Assembly (NCBI GenBank): GCA_030867875.1
Contig: JAOWCC010000024.1
Span: 248,001-312,000, forward strand
Direction: 5' to 3'
From: Actinernus sp. WN-2022
Lineage: Eukaryota; Cnidaria; Anthozoa; Actiniaria; Actinernidae
Length of the DNA stretch: 64,000 nucleotides
Part shown: positions 33,200-45,048 of the stretch, one piece after another
Layout: each line of letters opens with the position of its first letter
Position numbering within the stretch: the stretch's first letter is position 1
Program-made: the position numbers and the translations under genes
Notes under the pieces: model-generated
Told to the model about the DNA's origin: nothing
The model's database searches: none
The model's input: only the letters and a program-made list of their open reading frames with translations

Positions 33200-34207
33200 A
33201 CTACTCACTTTTTAAATGATCGCACTTTTAAAATGTGCAAAAATTTGAAAGATTAGTAGCACTATGGACCGTGTATTAATCTTAAACGCCGCAAATATGT
33301 TATTATAAGATGTTGAAAACAATAACGGTATAAGAAATAGACTCAGAAAACTAAAACAAAAGCATTGTTCGACTGTTGTTTGGTTGTTCACAACCACACT
33401 TAAATTCTATGCTCTGTCACTGCGCTCCGCCGCATAGAAAATATTTATGTTGTATATTCTACATACACATCAAGCAAGGCGTGTTAGGAGGATGACGAAT
33501 CGCCGGATACGAAAAACCAGGTTTAAATCTCACTTTGAGGAAAAAAATATTCTGGAAACGTATACTCCAACCCAATGCGAATTCGCCGAGACCCCTGGAG
33601 GTTAAGGGTCGTCAAAATAAAAACATTACATATTGTACAAACGCTGTTAATTTAAGCCCGGATACAGAGGAATGTATAGAAAATTTTGGCTCGTATAACC
33701 AAGCGTGTAAACTGGTTGGCGTCAAGTGAAAACTATATGTAAATATCATCTTAAATAACAACTCCAAGTCCTTAGGGAAGAGCACGAGGTGCTAAGTACG
33801 AATGCCCAACAAAAATACATTTATTAGGCTAAAGTTTAAGTAATTTTCTATTTCTAGGCGTGGTGGTCAAACGAGAACCCCCTGATAGGGACCTACTTTG
33901 CCTTTCTTTTCTGTTCAGGGAGGAACACTCTTCTGTGATTTTAGGGCCGGAACGATGAAACTTTCGAGAGGTCTAATTTAAGAGAGTAGGCGAGGTAGTT
34001 TTCTGAATCAAATAAACAAGATGGGGAATTAAAGTTTATGCAAATACATAGAATGGGATAATTTGTTTTTCGACACATGTCTTGAGCTCCCTCCACTCCC
34101 CTGCGACATAATACACGATCAGCCCTAAACCATTGATTTTACCTCTTTGACCATAAAATTTGTTGTTCGTAATGAATGCTAACACCTTTTCTTACTGTTT
34201 CTTTCAG
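33200..34207. other. Gene-free interval (intron or 3' region of the LamG gene)
   Basis: Probably a UTR intron. The block 33400-33480 resembles 1695-1775. A 64-codon frame at 33535-33729 has no recognisable motif and is not called. Confidence 0.35.
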
Positions 34208-34290
34208 ATGCGCGTTAAGAGTTAGAAGTTCAAGTCATGAACACAATAGTTAAGAATATTCGAATAAAGAAGAAATGCATTTCACTCTCA
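34208..34290 (+). other. Possible spliced 3' UTR exon of the LamG gene
   Basis: The stop-containing exon ends AAG|GTAACA at 33180/33181. A good acceptor (TTACTGTTTCTTTCAG) precedes 34208, and an AATAAA signal lies at 34263-34268. Together they suggest that the UTR is split. Not testable from DNA alone. Confidence 0.35.
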
Positions 34291-35724
34291 ATGAGATGAC
34301 ACAGGCTGCACAAAGCCCCTTGTATTATTTTGTTTTTAGCTCGAAGGTAGTATAGAGTAGCCTATTCTAACTGCCAGTGTGATTGTTACCTCAAGCAGAC
34401 AAACGTTTTCAGGATCATTACTTTCCGATTGAACATATTAATTGATTTGGCTCCAGAATTTAGATTAAGTTTGAAGAGCGAACCAGTTCCCATCTTAAAC
34501 TTTATTTTAATCCACATTTTAATCAATTATTTATAAAAAGGTTTAACTTCACGTTCTGTACAGATTTGTTTTCGAAACTGAAAACATTTCATACCGCATT
34601 TTCACATACATGTGTGTGTGTCTCAATCATAATTTGGTAACCAGTTAGGCTGACAAGTAGAATAACGCCACTAGATTGATTCTCAGTAATAGAATGTTGT
34701 GCAGTAAGCGTGGTCGATATCGCCGATGGTACATGTACATCTGTATCCATCATTTTCAGACCAAGTAAATAAGCAACTCTGAAAACCAATGTAATTCATC
34801 AAATCGTCGATATCTCCAGGGTTTACTTGTACTTAGGAAGCCATTGCAAACATTATTAGTACGATGTAATAAGTCCATTCATGTGAATAAATGTGATAAT
34901 ATGTTAACGAACTTGTTCGATTCGTCTTCCAGCGGCGTCAATAAAGTGTCTATCGCAACTGTTATACTCGTTCTCAATAACACGTGCAGGTTCGAAATTG
35001 AATTTCCAACGGAAAACGTCAATTTGGTGTATGTCACTCAACTATATTTCTATGGCAACACTGGTCTGCATGCTAAATAAAACGTCGCCATACAACTCCC
35101 AGATATGTGGAGGAAACATAAATAGTGTAGGAGGTCAACGAAATCGTAAGTAATTTGAGGCGACATAGGTAGAGATATGGCGGATACTAAGCCGAAAAAC
35201 GATTGTTTTTTGCTTGAATTCCTCACCGAAATGTCAGTCGAGAGTGGAGAGCATTGCCGATAATCCATGTCCTGAGAGTTTCAAAAATTTGTTTTGCCCT
35301 GTCGAATGTTGTATCCATGCCTGGAGCTCGTCGAGGTAGAGCTCGAGGGTATTGCTCGATAAAACCTCTTATAAGGAGCATATCTACAACTGGATGAATA
35401 AAAATAACTATAATTATTTTTCCAAGACCTTTGAAGCTATATAAACAATCAGATTTCTTATACACAAACCGCTCGCTCACACATAAAGTTTATGCGATTT
35501 CCCTATTTTGCAAACCCTTGGTTCTAAGCATGATTACTCTCCATCTAAGCGACTTTGGGAAAGACTTTGCCATGTTTATAAAATGCTAGTTTCCCGAATT
35601 TACTCACACAACGTACGGTTCACTTCAAACTCCATGGAAACCGTTTGATTGACATCCACCAGAAACGACTTCGAAGTCAGGAGTTTCGTTTCGAACCTGC
35701 ACGTGTTATTGAGAACGAGTGTAA
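34291..35724. other. Gene-free interval
   Basis: Nothing supported; a short (TG)n at 34610-34620 and scattered short frames only. Confidence 0.35.
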
Positions 35725-35890
35725 CACACATACATATATAAATGAGTATTCGGCTGGATCAATCTATATATAAACACTGAATAGTCTTCCAATGGAGAAC
35801 TCGTGGACACACTTACATATATAAATGAGTATTCTGGATCAATCTATATATAAACACTGAATAGTCTTCCAATGGAGAACTCGTGGATAC
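35725..35890. repeat. Two-copy tandem duplication, period about 83 bp
   Basis: TACATATATAAATGAGTATT starts at 35731 and again at 35814; both copies end CCAATGGAGAACTCGTGGA. They differ by a short CGGC-type indel. Confidence 0.9.
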
Positions 35891-36747
35891 AATATTTTTA
35901 GGGGGTTTGAAAAAAACAAGCGTGATGACCCTTTCTTAATGAATGCAAGACATTCTAAATGCCATAAAACACGAGCGTTCATTATCTAACCGACTTAGAA
36001 TATGGTCACACCCACGAAGGAAAATGTGGGGTTAAAGTAACTAGTGTGAACAAAAGCCTTATTAGTATTCTCTAAGTACTTAGTTTCTATGGGATTAAGA
36101 GCGAGCAAATGCTGGACTCTGATTGGCTGAGTGGGTGTACCATATTTGCTATTTCGAACGTCTTTGATGTGCCGATACCGAGTTCATGTGAATTCTTTTG
36201 GGTTCCTCGACCTACATTGTGCCTTGTTATCATTTAATCGGAGCAGCGAACTGGTAACTACAATCACGTGCTTTCGGTGTCGTTGGCCTTTCGCCATTTT
36301 GGATAGCGAATGAGACCTCAATATAACCACAACAATCCCCGCTTCTATCGCTTTAGTTAAGTAGGATATTGCACAAAAAGTTATTCAAACATTCTATCAA
36401 AACATTAGGATGCTGTTTACTGCTTTGGGTTGTGAAAGAAAACCCTGTTTCCTCGGTGAATGCGGCTTGTATCCGAGCAGAGTTTCTGTACTGTGTTTGG
36501 TTCAATCGCGAAAAAGCAAACAAATCGCGAATGTTTAACTCATCATTTCTTGAATAAAAGATGGCAATATAATTCAGACTTTCCAAGATTCAACAGAGGT
36601 ACATTTTTAAACAGGCATTCAAGTCCTGATACAGGAGAAGTACGCGGATGACGTCATTGGTTATAATTACAGTCAGACTTATTATAGTGGTGTATAGAAG
36701 AGTTCCTATTCCCATTTGCACGCTGGGTAATCGGGGCAAACATGGCG
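35891..36747. other. Gene-free interval
   Basis: No exon or repeat structure I can support. Confidence 0.35.
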
Positions 36748-36755
36748 AAAAATAC

Positions 36756-36865
36756 GGTAATAAGTTCATGTCCTAGATACACCAATATGTTACTGACGTT
36801 CTATGACCGAAACATAATAGAACGTAATTAACCTATTGTTGTATCTAGGACATGAACTTATTACC
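36756..36865. mobile_element. 110-bp foldback MITE with 8-bp duplication AAAAATAC
   Basis: Arms GGTAATAAGTTCATGTCCTA... pair with the inverse at the right end. AAAAATAC is present on both sides (36748-36755, 36866-36873). An 8-bp duplication suggests hAT-type mobilisation. Confidence 0.8.
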
Positions 36866-36881
36866 AAAAATACAGTGTTTG

Positions 36882-37038
36882 GGTGGTCTCCCTTCATGTA
36901 GGCAACACATGAATTGCTATCAAAATACAATAGAATTAACAAAATACAAAACAATAGAACAAAATACACAATACAATAGAACACAATACACAATACAATT
37001 TGGTAGTAATTCATGTCTGCCTACATGAAGGGAGAATC
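36882..37038. mobile_element. 157-bp MITE with 9-bp duplication CAGTGTTTG
   Basis: Inverted arms around TCTCCCTTCATGTAGGC and GCCTACATGAAGGGAGA, extended by ACATGAATT, enclose a simple ACAATA-type repeat. CAGTGTTTG flanks both sides (36873-36881, 37039-37047). It sits directly beside the 36756 foldback. A 9-bp duplication fits Mutator-like elements. Confidence 0.75.
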
Positions 37039-37289
37039 CAGTGTTTGTGTGAGAATCTGATGTCAGATATCTTGCCCAAATTGTTATTTTTAAACATTTC
37101 GAATCCCAAACAAAGATCTGCGGCAAATGTTTCTGTTTGTAAAATTTCAAGGCTGTAGCCATCCTATTAACGATCCAATTTGGCGTTGAATTGCTCACAT
37201 GTTTGTTGTTTCAAATCTGCGATCAAATTGCAATTTGTAGATACAAATAAACCATTGCTGCTGTTATAAAAATATTATACTGCATTAAT

Positions 37290-37760
37290 TTAACCCCTCT
37301 AAGTAACCAGTTAAGTGATAAACTACAAAAGTTACAAAATCGCGCAGCCAGAGTGATTGCCAAATCAAACTACAACACAAGCTCTAATTTTCTTCTCGAT
37401 ATGCTAGGCTGGGACAATCTATCTATAAAACGAAATTAAGAAACAGGAGGCAGTAGCAATGTATAAAATACTCCACAAGCTTCCTCCAGTGTACTTACAA
37501 AAAAAATTCATTCCCCGCAGCACAGATTACAACCTAACAAACTCGAAAAATAAATTAACCCTACCTAAACCACGAACTTACTACTTAAAGCTTAGCTTTA
37601 GTTACAGTGCCCGGGGTCCTTTTATGAAATAATCTTACCGTTAAAACAAGAAATCGTGATTCTCTTGGGTGCTTTAAAAGGGATATCGATAACTGAAATA
37701 CTTTTCGTATCGGACTGATGATTTTACCGTGTATATAAATAAAGTTGACGTATGTATGTA
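37290..37760 (+). pseudogene. CR1/L2-like LINE 3' end
   Basis: Broken frames read LSDKLQKLQNRAARVIAKSN, LLDMLGWDNLSIKR, and remains of the YNL.NS.NKL.LPKPRT...FS..G end block, with several stops and frameshifts. An ATAAATAAAGTTGACGTATG tail follows at about 37734-37753. Same general type as 1188-1690. Confidence 0.75.
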
Positions 37761-37789
37761 TGTCATCCCGAGTCAGACCAAATCTCGAA

Positions 37790-38116
37790 TTGAATACGCC
37801 AAACCTATACTGATTCTGATGTTAAAACGTTAGAACAAGTCCAAAAGAATGCAGCACGATTTGTCTGTAACAATTATAATCGTTCCACTAGTTCGTCCGA
37901 CCTTGTATACCGGCTCACTGGGTTGGGAAACTCTAGAGAGAGGAATACTTGCCCATCAGGTCTTGATATTTGATAGGACCGCAATGGTTTCCTACAGCCT
38001 GGAAAATAAGTCCACCATTCCGGTTCAAGGTACCACCCCCTTCACGCGTATATTTTCCATCCTTCATCAAAATTGTCTCCAATTTTCTCCAGTATACCTG
38101 GAAAGCATACTCTGCT
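37790..38116 (+). pseudogene. Second LINE ORF2 C-terminal remnant
   Basis: Reads DSDVKTLEQVQKNAARFVCN, then SSSDLVYRLTGWETLER after a frameshift, then IFDRTAMVSYSLENKS. The LE.VQ..AARFV...Y...SS......L.W..L..R pattern is the ORF2 tail of jockey/CR1-type LINEs, of a different subfamily from the fragment directly before it. Confidence 0.65.
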
Positions 38117-38652
38117 AATCTGAGTAGCTGAGTAGTTATTTTTGCTTTTGATCATAAGAACATTTATGCTTTTGGAATTGATAGCTTTTGGTTATCCCAA
38201 GGTTCATTTACTATTAATTAAGCCACAAGTAATAAAAGCGACAATTTCAATTTTCCCTTACTTTTAATTAACCTTCGCTTATTGTTGCTTTAGATATTGA
38301 TAACAAGGCATACATGCATAGCAGTGGGTTTACACTAATACAACTATTTGGTACGGATCTTTATTCTAGCACGCTAACTGGAAAATCAGATCTTGAATAT
38401 TTCAACTGAATACATCTTCAGTTAACTGTACTGAACTTATATTAATGTTCATTAACGTTGCTGTCTGTGTTTTTAATTAGATGATGCTGATAGACATTAA
38501 ATTTTAACTGTTAACGTTTACGGTGCTTTTTTGAGCTGTGCTGATTGGTAGCATCTGTTCCAACTTATGAAAACGAGCTTGGCACTTCATTTTGCTGTAA
38601 ATATCAAGAATATGCAAGCATTATAAGAATAGATAACGCAATGTAAAGCCTG

Positions 38653-38835
38653 ATTTTACTAGAGACATAAGCAGAAGCAGCATACGCAGTGCCGTGTTTA
38701 TCATTAGCGCCCGCATTAGCGGTACTTGTTCTACTCACAGGTGTGAGATAAGAACAAGCGGCGCTAATTAATGATGTATGCATTACCGAGTCTGCGTAAG
38801 TTGCTTCTGCTTATGCTTATATCACTAGTGAAAAC
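38653..38835. mobile_element. Foldback MITE, about 183 bp
   Basis: The left arm ATAAGCAGAAGCAGCATACG and right arm CGTAAGTTGCTTCTGCTTAT pair, as do TTAGCGCC and GGCGCTAA and the central ACTCACAGGTGTGAG palindrome. Target duplication not clear. Confidence 0.8.
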
Positions 38836-40130
38836 CAAGCATAAGGGTGGTCAAAGATATTGAGCATAATTAAAGTAAGTCAAAAAAGGATAAAATACAA
38901 TTTGGTAAAGACGTTTGAATTTCTTTTTGAAGGGGATGGGGTGAAGATGTTAGTAGCTCCTTTATATCTGCCTGTTGATTTAATGTCTGTCATTTATAAT
39001 CGCAGACACATACCTACAATCCTCCTGCACCCACCCACTCACACTCGTACGCTCACATAAAAAGAACTAGTTAATCACAAAGTTGTATAATGCTGACTAC
39101 AAAATCACTCTAAAAAGCTGTACAAATACTACCAAGATGACTTGTTTTAATACACTCCTCAGAAAGTAGCTGATGCCTTTAAATCACTAACAAATCACTT
39201 AAATCACTATTAATTAATAATAATAATAATAACTGGACAACATCCTTGAACACAATAAAACAAAACAATACCGGAAAAGGGTGGACGGGATTTCCCCTAG
39301 ATCCGCCTACTGATATAACCCTTCTTGCAAGTTTTATTGCTATGAATCTTCGAAAAGTTTTGAGTACTTCTGTGAAGAAAGTTTTGGCATACAGAGGTAT
39401 TGAATGTTCTACGCTTGTTTCAAATCGCGTAAATTTGAGCTTTCCTGACCCATGACCGCGTAAGTAAAAGCCTGGGTCGATCACTTGGTGGACGTCATCT
39501 CATTAATGCATTATTCTTCATGGCGCCTTTCTATCATAGAACATATACACAGTTTGTGAGTTGTTGGTAAAGAAAACAAGTCATTTTAGTCAACATTTAA
39601 AGTATTTCTTCAAATGATTGCAAAGTCGAATTAATTATATGACGTCAAGATGATGTCTACCCAGGAATAGACTCAGAGGTTATTGTAAAGAAAGTGTATA
39701 CTTGGGTTTCCATGTCTAGGGTTATAGGAACTTTAACTAATCATGCGATCTTCTTGGGAACTTAATTGCACGCTCCAGAAGAATACTTATGTTAACGAGA
39801 ATTGAATTGTACCCTATCCTCTTTACTTGAGGGTCACGGACTCAGTTCACAGATCACCAGACCTTTTTAAATAAGAGGCATGTACTCTACAAGTTCATCA
39901 GACAAAATCTTGGCATTGCGTTTTGAAGCTCGATGATATTACAACGTTATCAATATCAGACAGAGGTCGTGACTCTTGGTTGGTGTCGGATTACTTTTGA
40001 CATCGACACAAACATAAACGACACAGAGCCCATTTTAAGATTCGGGCCCGCTTTCGCGATTCTAAATTTTTCTTGTGATTCTTAAAATTCAGTGTAACTC
40101 ACACCAATTTTAATCACTACATCAAGATTC
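38836..40130. other. Gene-free interval
   Basis: No supported gene. (ATA)n at 39215-39232. The block 40045-40127 (GGGCCCGCTTTCGCGATTC...CACACCAAT) recurs split at 58762-58808 and 59050-59075. Confidence 0.35.
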
Positions 40131-40151
40131 AAAGATGAAGGGCCATCTTAC

Positions 40152-43100
40152 CCGCTTTAACTGCGACTTCCCCGACCTTCCTCCCACGATTATTGTAGCT
40201 GTTCGCCTTACAACGATAATCAAGAGTTTCGAACATCTGAATATAGAAGCACAACAGAAAACATCAATGACTAATGTTGGTGCTAGTGGAGGGGAGGGGG
40301 GAGGGGAGCCACTGACGTGGATGCTCGACGTTTCTTTTAGGGGTTAAAGGGGCTATGCCACGGTACTGCACATGTTACAGTGTCCAGACATTGAATTGAC
40401 AGCTTCATTGTGTAACATCCAATAAATCACAATAAATTGCCGAAAACGCCACTTTTGTGTACCGGGTGACAGGCGTGATTTACATGCGAGTTGTTTACCT
40501 AACACAGTATATGGCGAGATTTACGGGAACTTTATTCTTCCTACATCCAAGATAAACGGCAGTTAAGAATGGTATCTATATTTCATTACTAGCTTGTATT
40601 TTTGGCCGTGTTTCTAGTCGTAAACAGTCCGGATTTTACCAAAGTGAAGTCGCTAACAGCCGCGTGTTTATATGTAAATCTTAAAGATTACAACTTGAAA
40701 ATCTGTTTTATCAATAGCTGTGACGATAAAGGTGCTTGTCGAGGAAAAGTTGGGCCTAAACGACAAGGATGTCCAATCATGTAAAACAGCCACATGGTTT
40801 TGCTGTCTGCAGCTAAAGAGCGAGAAGATGGCAGCGCAGTCGGTATAGTGTTGTTGAAAATGCCATGTCGTTATAATTAACTTGAAAAGTTGCCAATATT
40901 GTCTCGTGAACTCTGTTCTGATCTGCGTACTGGACAATCCAAACCCTCTTCTGGTTGCAACTCCAAAAAACTTTTGATTTCTTGCATTTTCCAGCCGCTG
41001 TATTCGGGGAGGCAGCACTCGTGATTTCCGTTTTTATAGTTTTGCTATACAGTCAGCAACGACGACTTTTGAATAAACGAATAACTAAAACTTATTTAGG
41101 ACATCTTACATTTCCATAAATGACCAAAGGAGGCTAAGATGAGTTCAAACAGAACACAGATGGAAGCCGATTTCAAAATGGATATCTCACCGCTCCGAGA
41201 ATGTCTTTCCGGGTCGGAACGTAATTCATTAATCATCAGTTTGTCACACATGCACAGTATCGTGACATAGCGACTTTAAAATGCATAGTTTGGGATCGCT
41301 TAATCTGAAACGTCCACAGTTGTTATTGTCGTGGTACCTTTTAGGGTATTCAAAGTAAGATGAATGAGCCTAGCTACATTCAGTTTTGGCTAATGATAAT
41401 TTTAACCGCATGTCTTCGCGCCTTGGTATTTTCACAATCAATTGCACTGGAATGTAATTGTTTTTTTTGCATGATCGGCGAAGTTTGCTTTGTTATTCAT
41501 AGGACTTTATCTACAATAAATACAGGTTTAATAACGGAGAGTTGCTCATTATAAATGCAAGGGGTTTATCTGTATATTGACCCGGGTCGGAATATACATA
41601 TAAAGCCCTTGCATTTATAATCTGTATAAATACGCGGATCTTTATACAGATAAAGCCCTCGCATTGATAATGACCAATGGAAGGGTTCTGTTCTCAAGCT
41701 GACAGACCTCGCGGGCCGTCTTATCATTATGGGACGTGATTTTTTTCACCATACTCCAATTGCGCATGTTAGTGACGTCACCTTAACGCCGAAATAATTA
41801 TTATATTGTATGATTCAGTGCTTTGTTTGATTTACAAACCTGCCAAGGGTATTGTTTACTTTTTCTGAAGGTCAAATAATTGCTTTCTCATAGGAATTGC
41901 TTTGGTGAGAAAACCTCGCCGATCAAGAAATAAGTAAGCGATAAATAGCAAGAATCGAGGTATTTATCTACAGCCCGAGGGATGTATATGACTTAATACC
42001 GAGGTTCGAGGTATTTATCTCTTACTTATCGCTACTTAAAATATCAGCTATTCTTGTGTTTTGGGATTGATACCTCTTCTCACAGGACGAGATTATGGTA
42101 CCTTTTAGGGGTTAATCCCCATCACTTTTGCATACAAAATACGAGAGAGGATAATTCTAAATTTTGTATTCAATCCTCATTTGTCGTGCGCTTTAACAGC
42201 TGAACGTTACAATTTCACGCCGAATGAATAAACCTGAATATTTATTGATATTGATAGAATTAATGTTATTATAAATTGTGGAATGGTGTACCCGTTTAAT
42301 ATAGCACGAGTTCACGAAATAAGAAACAAAATTTTGCTTTAGCATCTTACCATGATGTTATGAGTTCCAATGGCGGTAGGTATCGCGACGGAAGTCGTAA
42401 CGCATTTGTTATAATGTTTGATGCTTCCTGTCAGTATGTGAGGCGCCACACACACGCTCTGTCCACCTGCATTGACGTAGACCTGGCGAATGCAATTCGG
42501 GCAGTAAATTCCATTTGGATCATACTTGTAGCACGCTGAAAGACAAGATGGATATTACAGGTTGATTATTTATAATGCATGCAACAAGATATATAAACTA
42601 TACTCTATTCGCCATTCTGTGCTGCTGATCTAGATTCGGACGGGCAAAGGGGGCAAAGGAGATACAACAAGAGATAGCGGAAAGACAGGGCCGAACGCTA
42701 ATTACAAACAGCGGTTATAACGCTGCGCGCAATTTAAAGAAAGACCATCTTAAAAAACAGTCTACAAATCATAGCTCTATATATATCGAGTTTTAAGATC
42801 AAGTAGAGATAAGCACTCTCTTTTAATCAAGAAGTTCAGCCTTTGTTACTATCAAATATAATCAAAGACCTTTCACACACAGCGGTCAAACGTCTGCGCA
42901 TGCGTCAAAAGTCTTGTAACAACAACGTATTCCAAAACAAATTCAAAGCGAGCCGGCGGCCGTCACTGTTCACACACCCGTATTCAAACCTTGAGAACTT
43001 TTTTGGTAAATTACGAAAAAGTTCGTTAAACTCACAGTTTGAAGTTTGTTCAATTTCCCGCCGACTGTGAAAATAAAAAGCTTAACTTTCACGTATTTTT

Positions 43101-43596
43101 CTTAACTTTTGGGGGTAGAAGTTCACTGTAATACGTTTTAAGGTAAATATTGCGCGGGAAATTCGCGCGGCCGCCCACCAGACTGACCGTAATACGCACG
43201 CGCAGACGTTTGACCGCTGTATTGACCTTTCATATTCGTAATTTACCGCTGAGTGTGATGACCACAGGCTCACATGTGCAGTGAAGCTGATACCAACGAG
43301 ACCGTTACAGAAGTTGCAACTACAACAATACACAAAGCTGTGAATAGCTCATCTCTCCGCTGCATGGTAGGTATGAATGTTTAACACCAAGATGAGACTA
43401 ACACTGAATAGATGAGTCTGTAGTCATCGCAATCAGCGGTAATTTTCGAATACGGAACTGACTATTATGCTCAACGGTTAACCGCTTTGAAGAGAGATGG
43501 TAGGCTCACATTATTTACCTTTGACAGAAATCGTTTTTGTTCCTGTTACAACACTCAACTGTAATTTGCCTTCAATCCAGAAGTTCACAGGCCCAG
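40152..43596 (-). CDS. Cysteine-containing secreted-type protein, three internal exons
   Basis: Minus-strand exons 43596-43519, 42535-42351 and 40236-40152 have TTTCAG/TTTCAG/ATTCAG acceptors and GTAAAT/GTAAGA/GTAAGA donors. Phases agree across both introns (1 then 0), giving about 115 aa without a stop. The peptide runs GPVNFWIEGKLQLSV..., then CYKYDPNGIYCPNCIRQVYV, a run of short strands with further Cys (SVCVAPH, YNKCVTT), GTHNIM and LDYRCKAN. Alternating polar/hydrophobic strands, paired Cys and the CPxCIxQVY motif suggest a disulfide-bonded beta-sandwich in an extracellular protein; I recall a similar CPxCIxQ motif in bacterial and cnidarian secreted proteins but cannot name the family. 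First and last exons are not found. Introns hold a TTAA element and palindromes. Confidence 0.65.
40348..41275. mobile_element. Kolobok-like element, 928 bp, TTAA duplication
   Basis: Left AGGGGCTATGCCACGGTACT and right AGTATCGTGACATAGCGACT are imperfect inverted repeats of about 35 bp, flanked by TTAA (40344-40347, 41276-41279). The centre has a 116-codon minus-strand frame (40668-41018) without recognisable domain. It lies in an intron of the minus-strand gene. Confidence 0.7.
41548..41665. repeat. Palindromic segment
   Basis: TTATAAATGCAAGGGGTTTA pairs with TAAAGCCCTTGCATTTATAA; a third, partial arm (TAAAGCCCTCGCATTGATAA) follows. Centre contains GACCCGGGTC. Confidence 0.75.
41925..42055. 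repeat. Imperfect inverted repeat
   Basis: AAATAAGTAAGCGATAAATA and the later TCTTACTTATCGCTACTTA pair, as do CGAGGTATTTATCT and its relatives inside. No target duplication recognised. Confidence 0.55.
43232..43460. mobile_element. Foldback MITE, family F2, copy 2 (diverged)
   Basis: Shares ATTCG(A)AAATTACCGCTGA-type ends, ACAATACACA(A/G)(A/T)G(T)TGTGAATAGC centre and the GTCTGTAGTCAT(T/C)GCA block with 32125-32396. Located in the minus-strand gene's intron. Confidence 0.7.
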
Positions 43597-43723
43597 CTGA
43601 AAGACGAAATGTACCTTGTTAGAGTTCTAAGCACTCTTCTCTACCAGCTCCTGTCTCTACATAACAATCCCGCGCAGATGTTCTAGGGGTTTAATTTATT
43701 CATATTTCCTGTGTTCTAGAGAC

Positions 43724-43845
43724 TAAACATTGGCTTAGCATTACAACAACAATTTCATTACATTTTACATGACAGGTACGTCAAAAAAAATTTTGGCCCC
43801 CCACTATGATTTAACCGACCCCGACCCCCCCCCCCCCCCGAAAAA
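43724..43845. repeat. Dispersed repeat with long C-run
   Basis: GCTTAGCATTACAACAACAA through ACATGACAGGTACGTCAAAA is repeated at 58150-58206; each is followed within 100 bp by a poly-C tract of 14 or more. Confidence 0.75.
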
Positions 43846-44102
43846 AAAGGCTGAAACGAGGCTGATCAAAGCGATTAAAGCCAGGACCCGGCTACCAACA
43901 TTGACCATAAATTATTCTGGAACTAACAATGGCGCTCAATATTCTGCAGCCAACCTTGTTCTCAGTTGAAAAATACCCGAGTTAATCTATAAAGACACTT
44001 TGATATGCCAAGGAACTGGAATATCAACACAGTACAAGGTGAGGGAAATTTAAAGTACTGAGTTAATTGCTGTGTTCCCTAATCAATTAATCTACACTGA
44101 AT

Positions 44103-44907
44103 AGGAGATATTGTAGTTGAGTCTACGAATAGCAGTTTCAGCGGTATTGACCCGAACGCCTCACTTCAATGTAATGAAGCGCCATTGAAACCATCATTCT
44201 TACCCCGGGGGGGGTACTTACATGAAAAATGGGTATGTATGTGAGGCCAAGAGGCTCAAACCCTGACCCTGTTTGACCGAATCCGAGCTCCAAAACCCTG
44301 ATTGTCCCCTTTTTTGGAAAAAAAAAACCTGAATGCCCCTTCTTTAAATTGTTTTCAAAACAAGGTCGGATATATATCCCGGCCGGTATACCGCGTACCG
44401 GGATTGCATGCAAAATACGGAACATTTCAAGTCGGGACGTGGCATTGGGTAAACAAATCAGCAGATGAAGTACATAGATAAGTACTGAAGTACGGGAACC
44501 TCAGTGCTTGCATGTGGGCAGGCGATCAAAATGCGGCAACAGAATGTATTTTTTTGACATAGTAGCTAAAAAAACACCTAACTGCCTAAAAAATACTGAA
44601 CCCCGACCCTGACTGCACCCAAATTATACTCAAATCCTGACCCTGATCTGCCCAAATCAGGCCAAAACCCTGACCCTACCTGCCCAAACGGAGCTCAAAA
44701 CCCTGACCCACCCGGGCGGCACATACATAATACGTCACAAACAGGAGTACCCCCCCCCCCGGGATTCTTACACGACACCAACACCCTCCTAAACAAGCAC
44801 GACTAATTTAGATACACAGTTTGAATAGCGCTTCATTACATTGAAGTGAGGCGTTTGGGTCAATACCGCTGATACTGCTATTCGTAGACTCAACTACAAT
44901 ATCTCCT
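44103..44907. mobile_element. MITE with ~85-bp inverted repeats, interrupted
   Basis: Left AGGAGATATTGTAGTTGAGT and right ACTCAACTACAATATCTCCT are the ends of about 85-bp arms reaching CTTCAATGTAATGAAGCGC. The original element was split by the inner element at 44204-44763. No clear target duplication. Confidence 0.85.
44204..44763. mobile_element. 560-bp hAT-like element with 8-bp duplication ATTCTTAC
   Basis: Ends CCCGGGGGGGGTACT and GTACCCCCCCCCCCGGG are inverted repeats; ATTCTTAC lies on both sides (44196-44203, 44764-44771). The interior is made of imperfect CCAAAACCCTGACCCT-type repeats and encodes nothing recognisable. An 8-bp duplication suggests hAT-type mobilisation. Confidence 0.85.
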
Positions 44908-45048
44908 GTTTCTAACGGACCTGAAACTAGGCTGATCAAAGCCAGGACCCCGGCGGGCTACCAACATTGACCATAAATTATTCTGGAACTAACAGTGGCG
45001 CTCAATATTCTGCAGCCAACCTTGTTCTCACTTGAAAAATACCCGGGG

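Larger units (their letters stand above)
43858..45048. repeat. 120-bp direct repeats bracketing nested elements
   Basis: 43858-43979 and 44931-45048 are about 120-bp direct repeats (GCTACCAACATTGACCATAA...CTTGAAAAATACCCG). Between them is the inverted-repeat element 44103-44907. Confidence 0.85.

Noticed and set aside
41360..41554. 64-codon frame with a signal-peptide-like start on the plus strand
   Set aside because: The hydrophobic N-terminus is suggestive, but no downstream exon, splice partner or family could be found, and it sits in an intron of the opposite-strand gene beside a TTAA element.
43769..43969. Proline- and lysine-rich frame
   Set aside because: The proline run translates a poly-C tract in a dispersed repeat.
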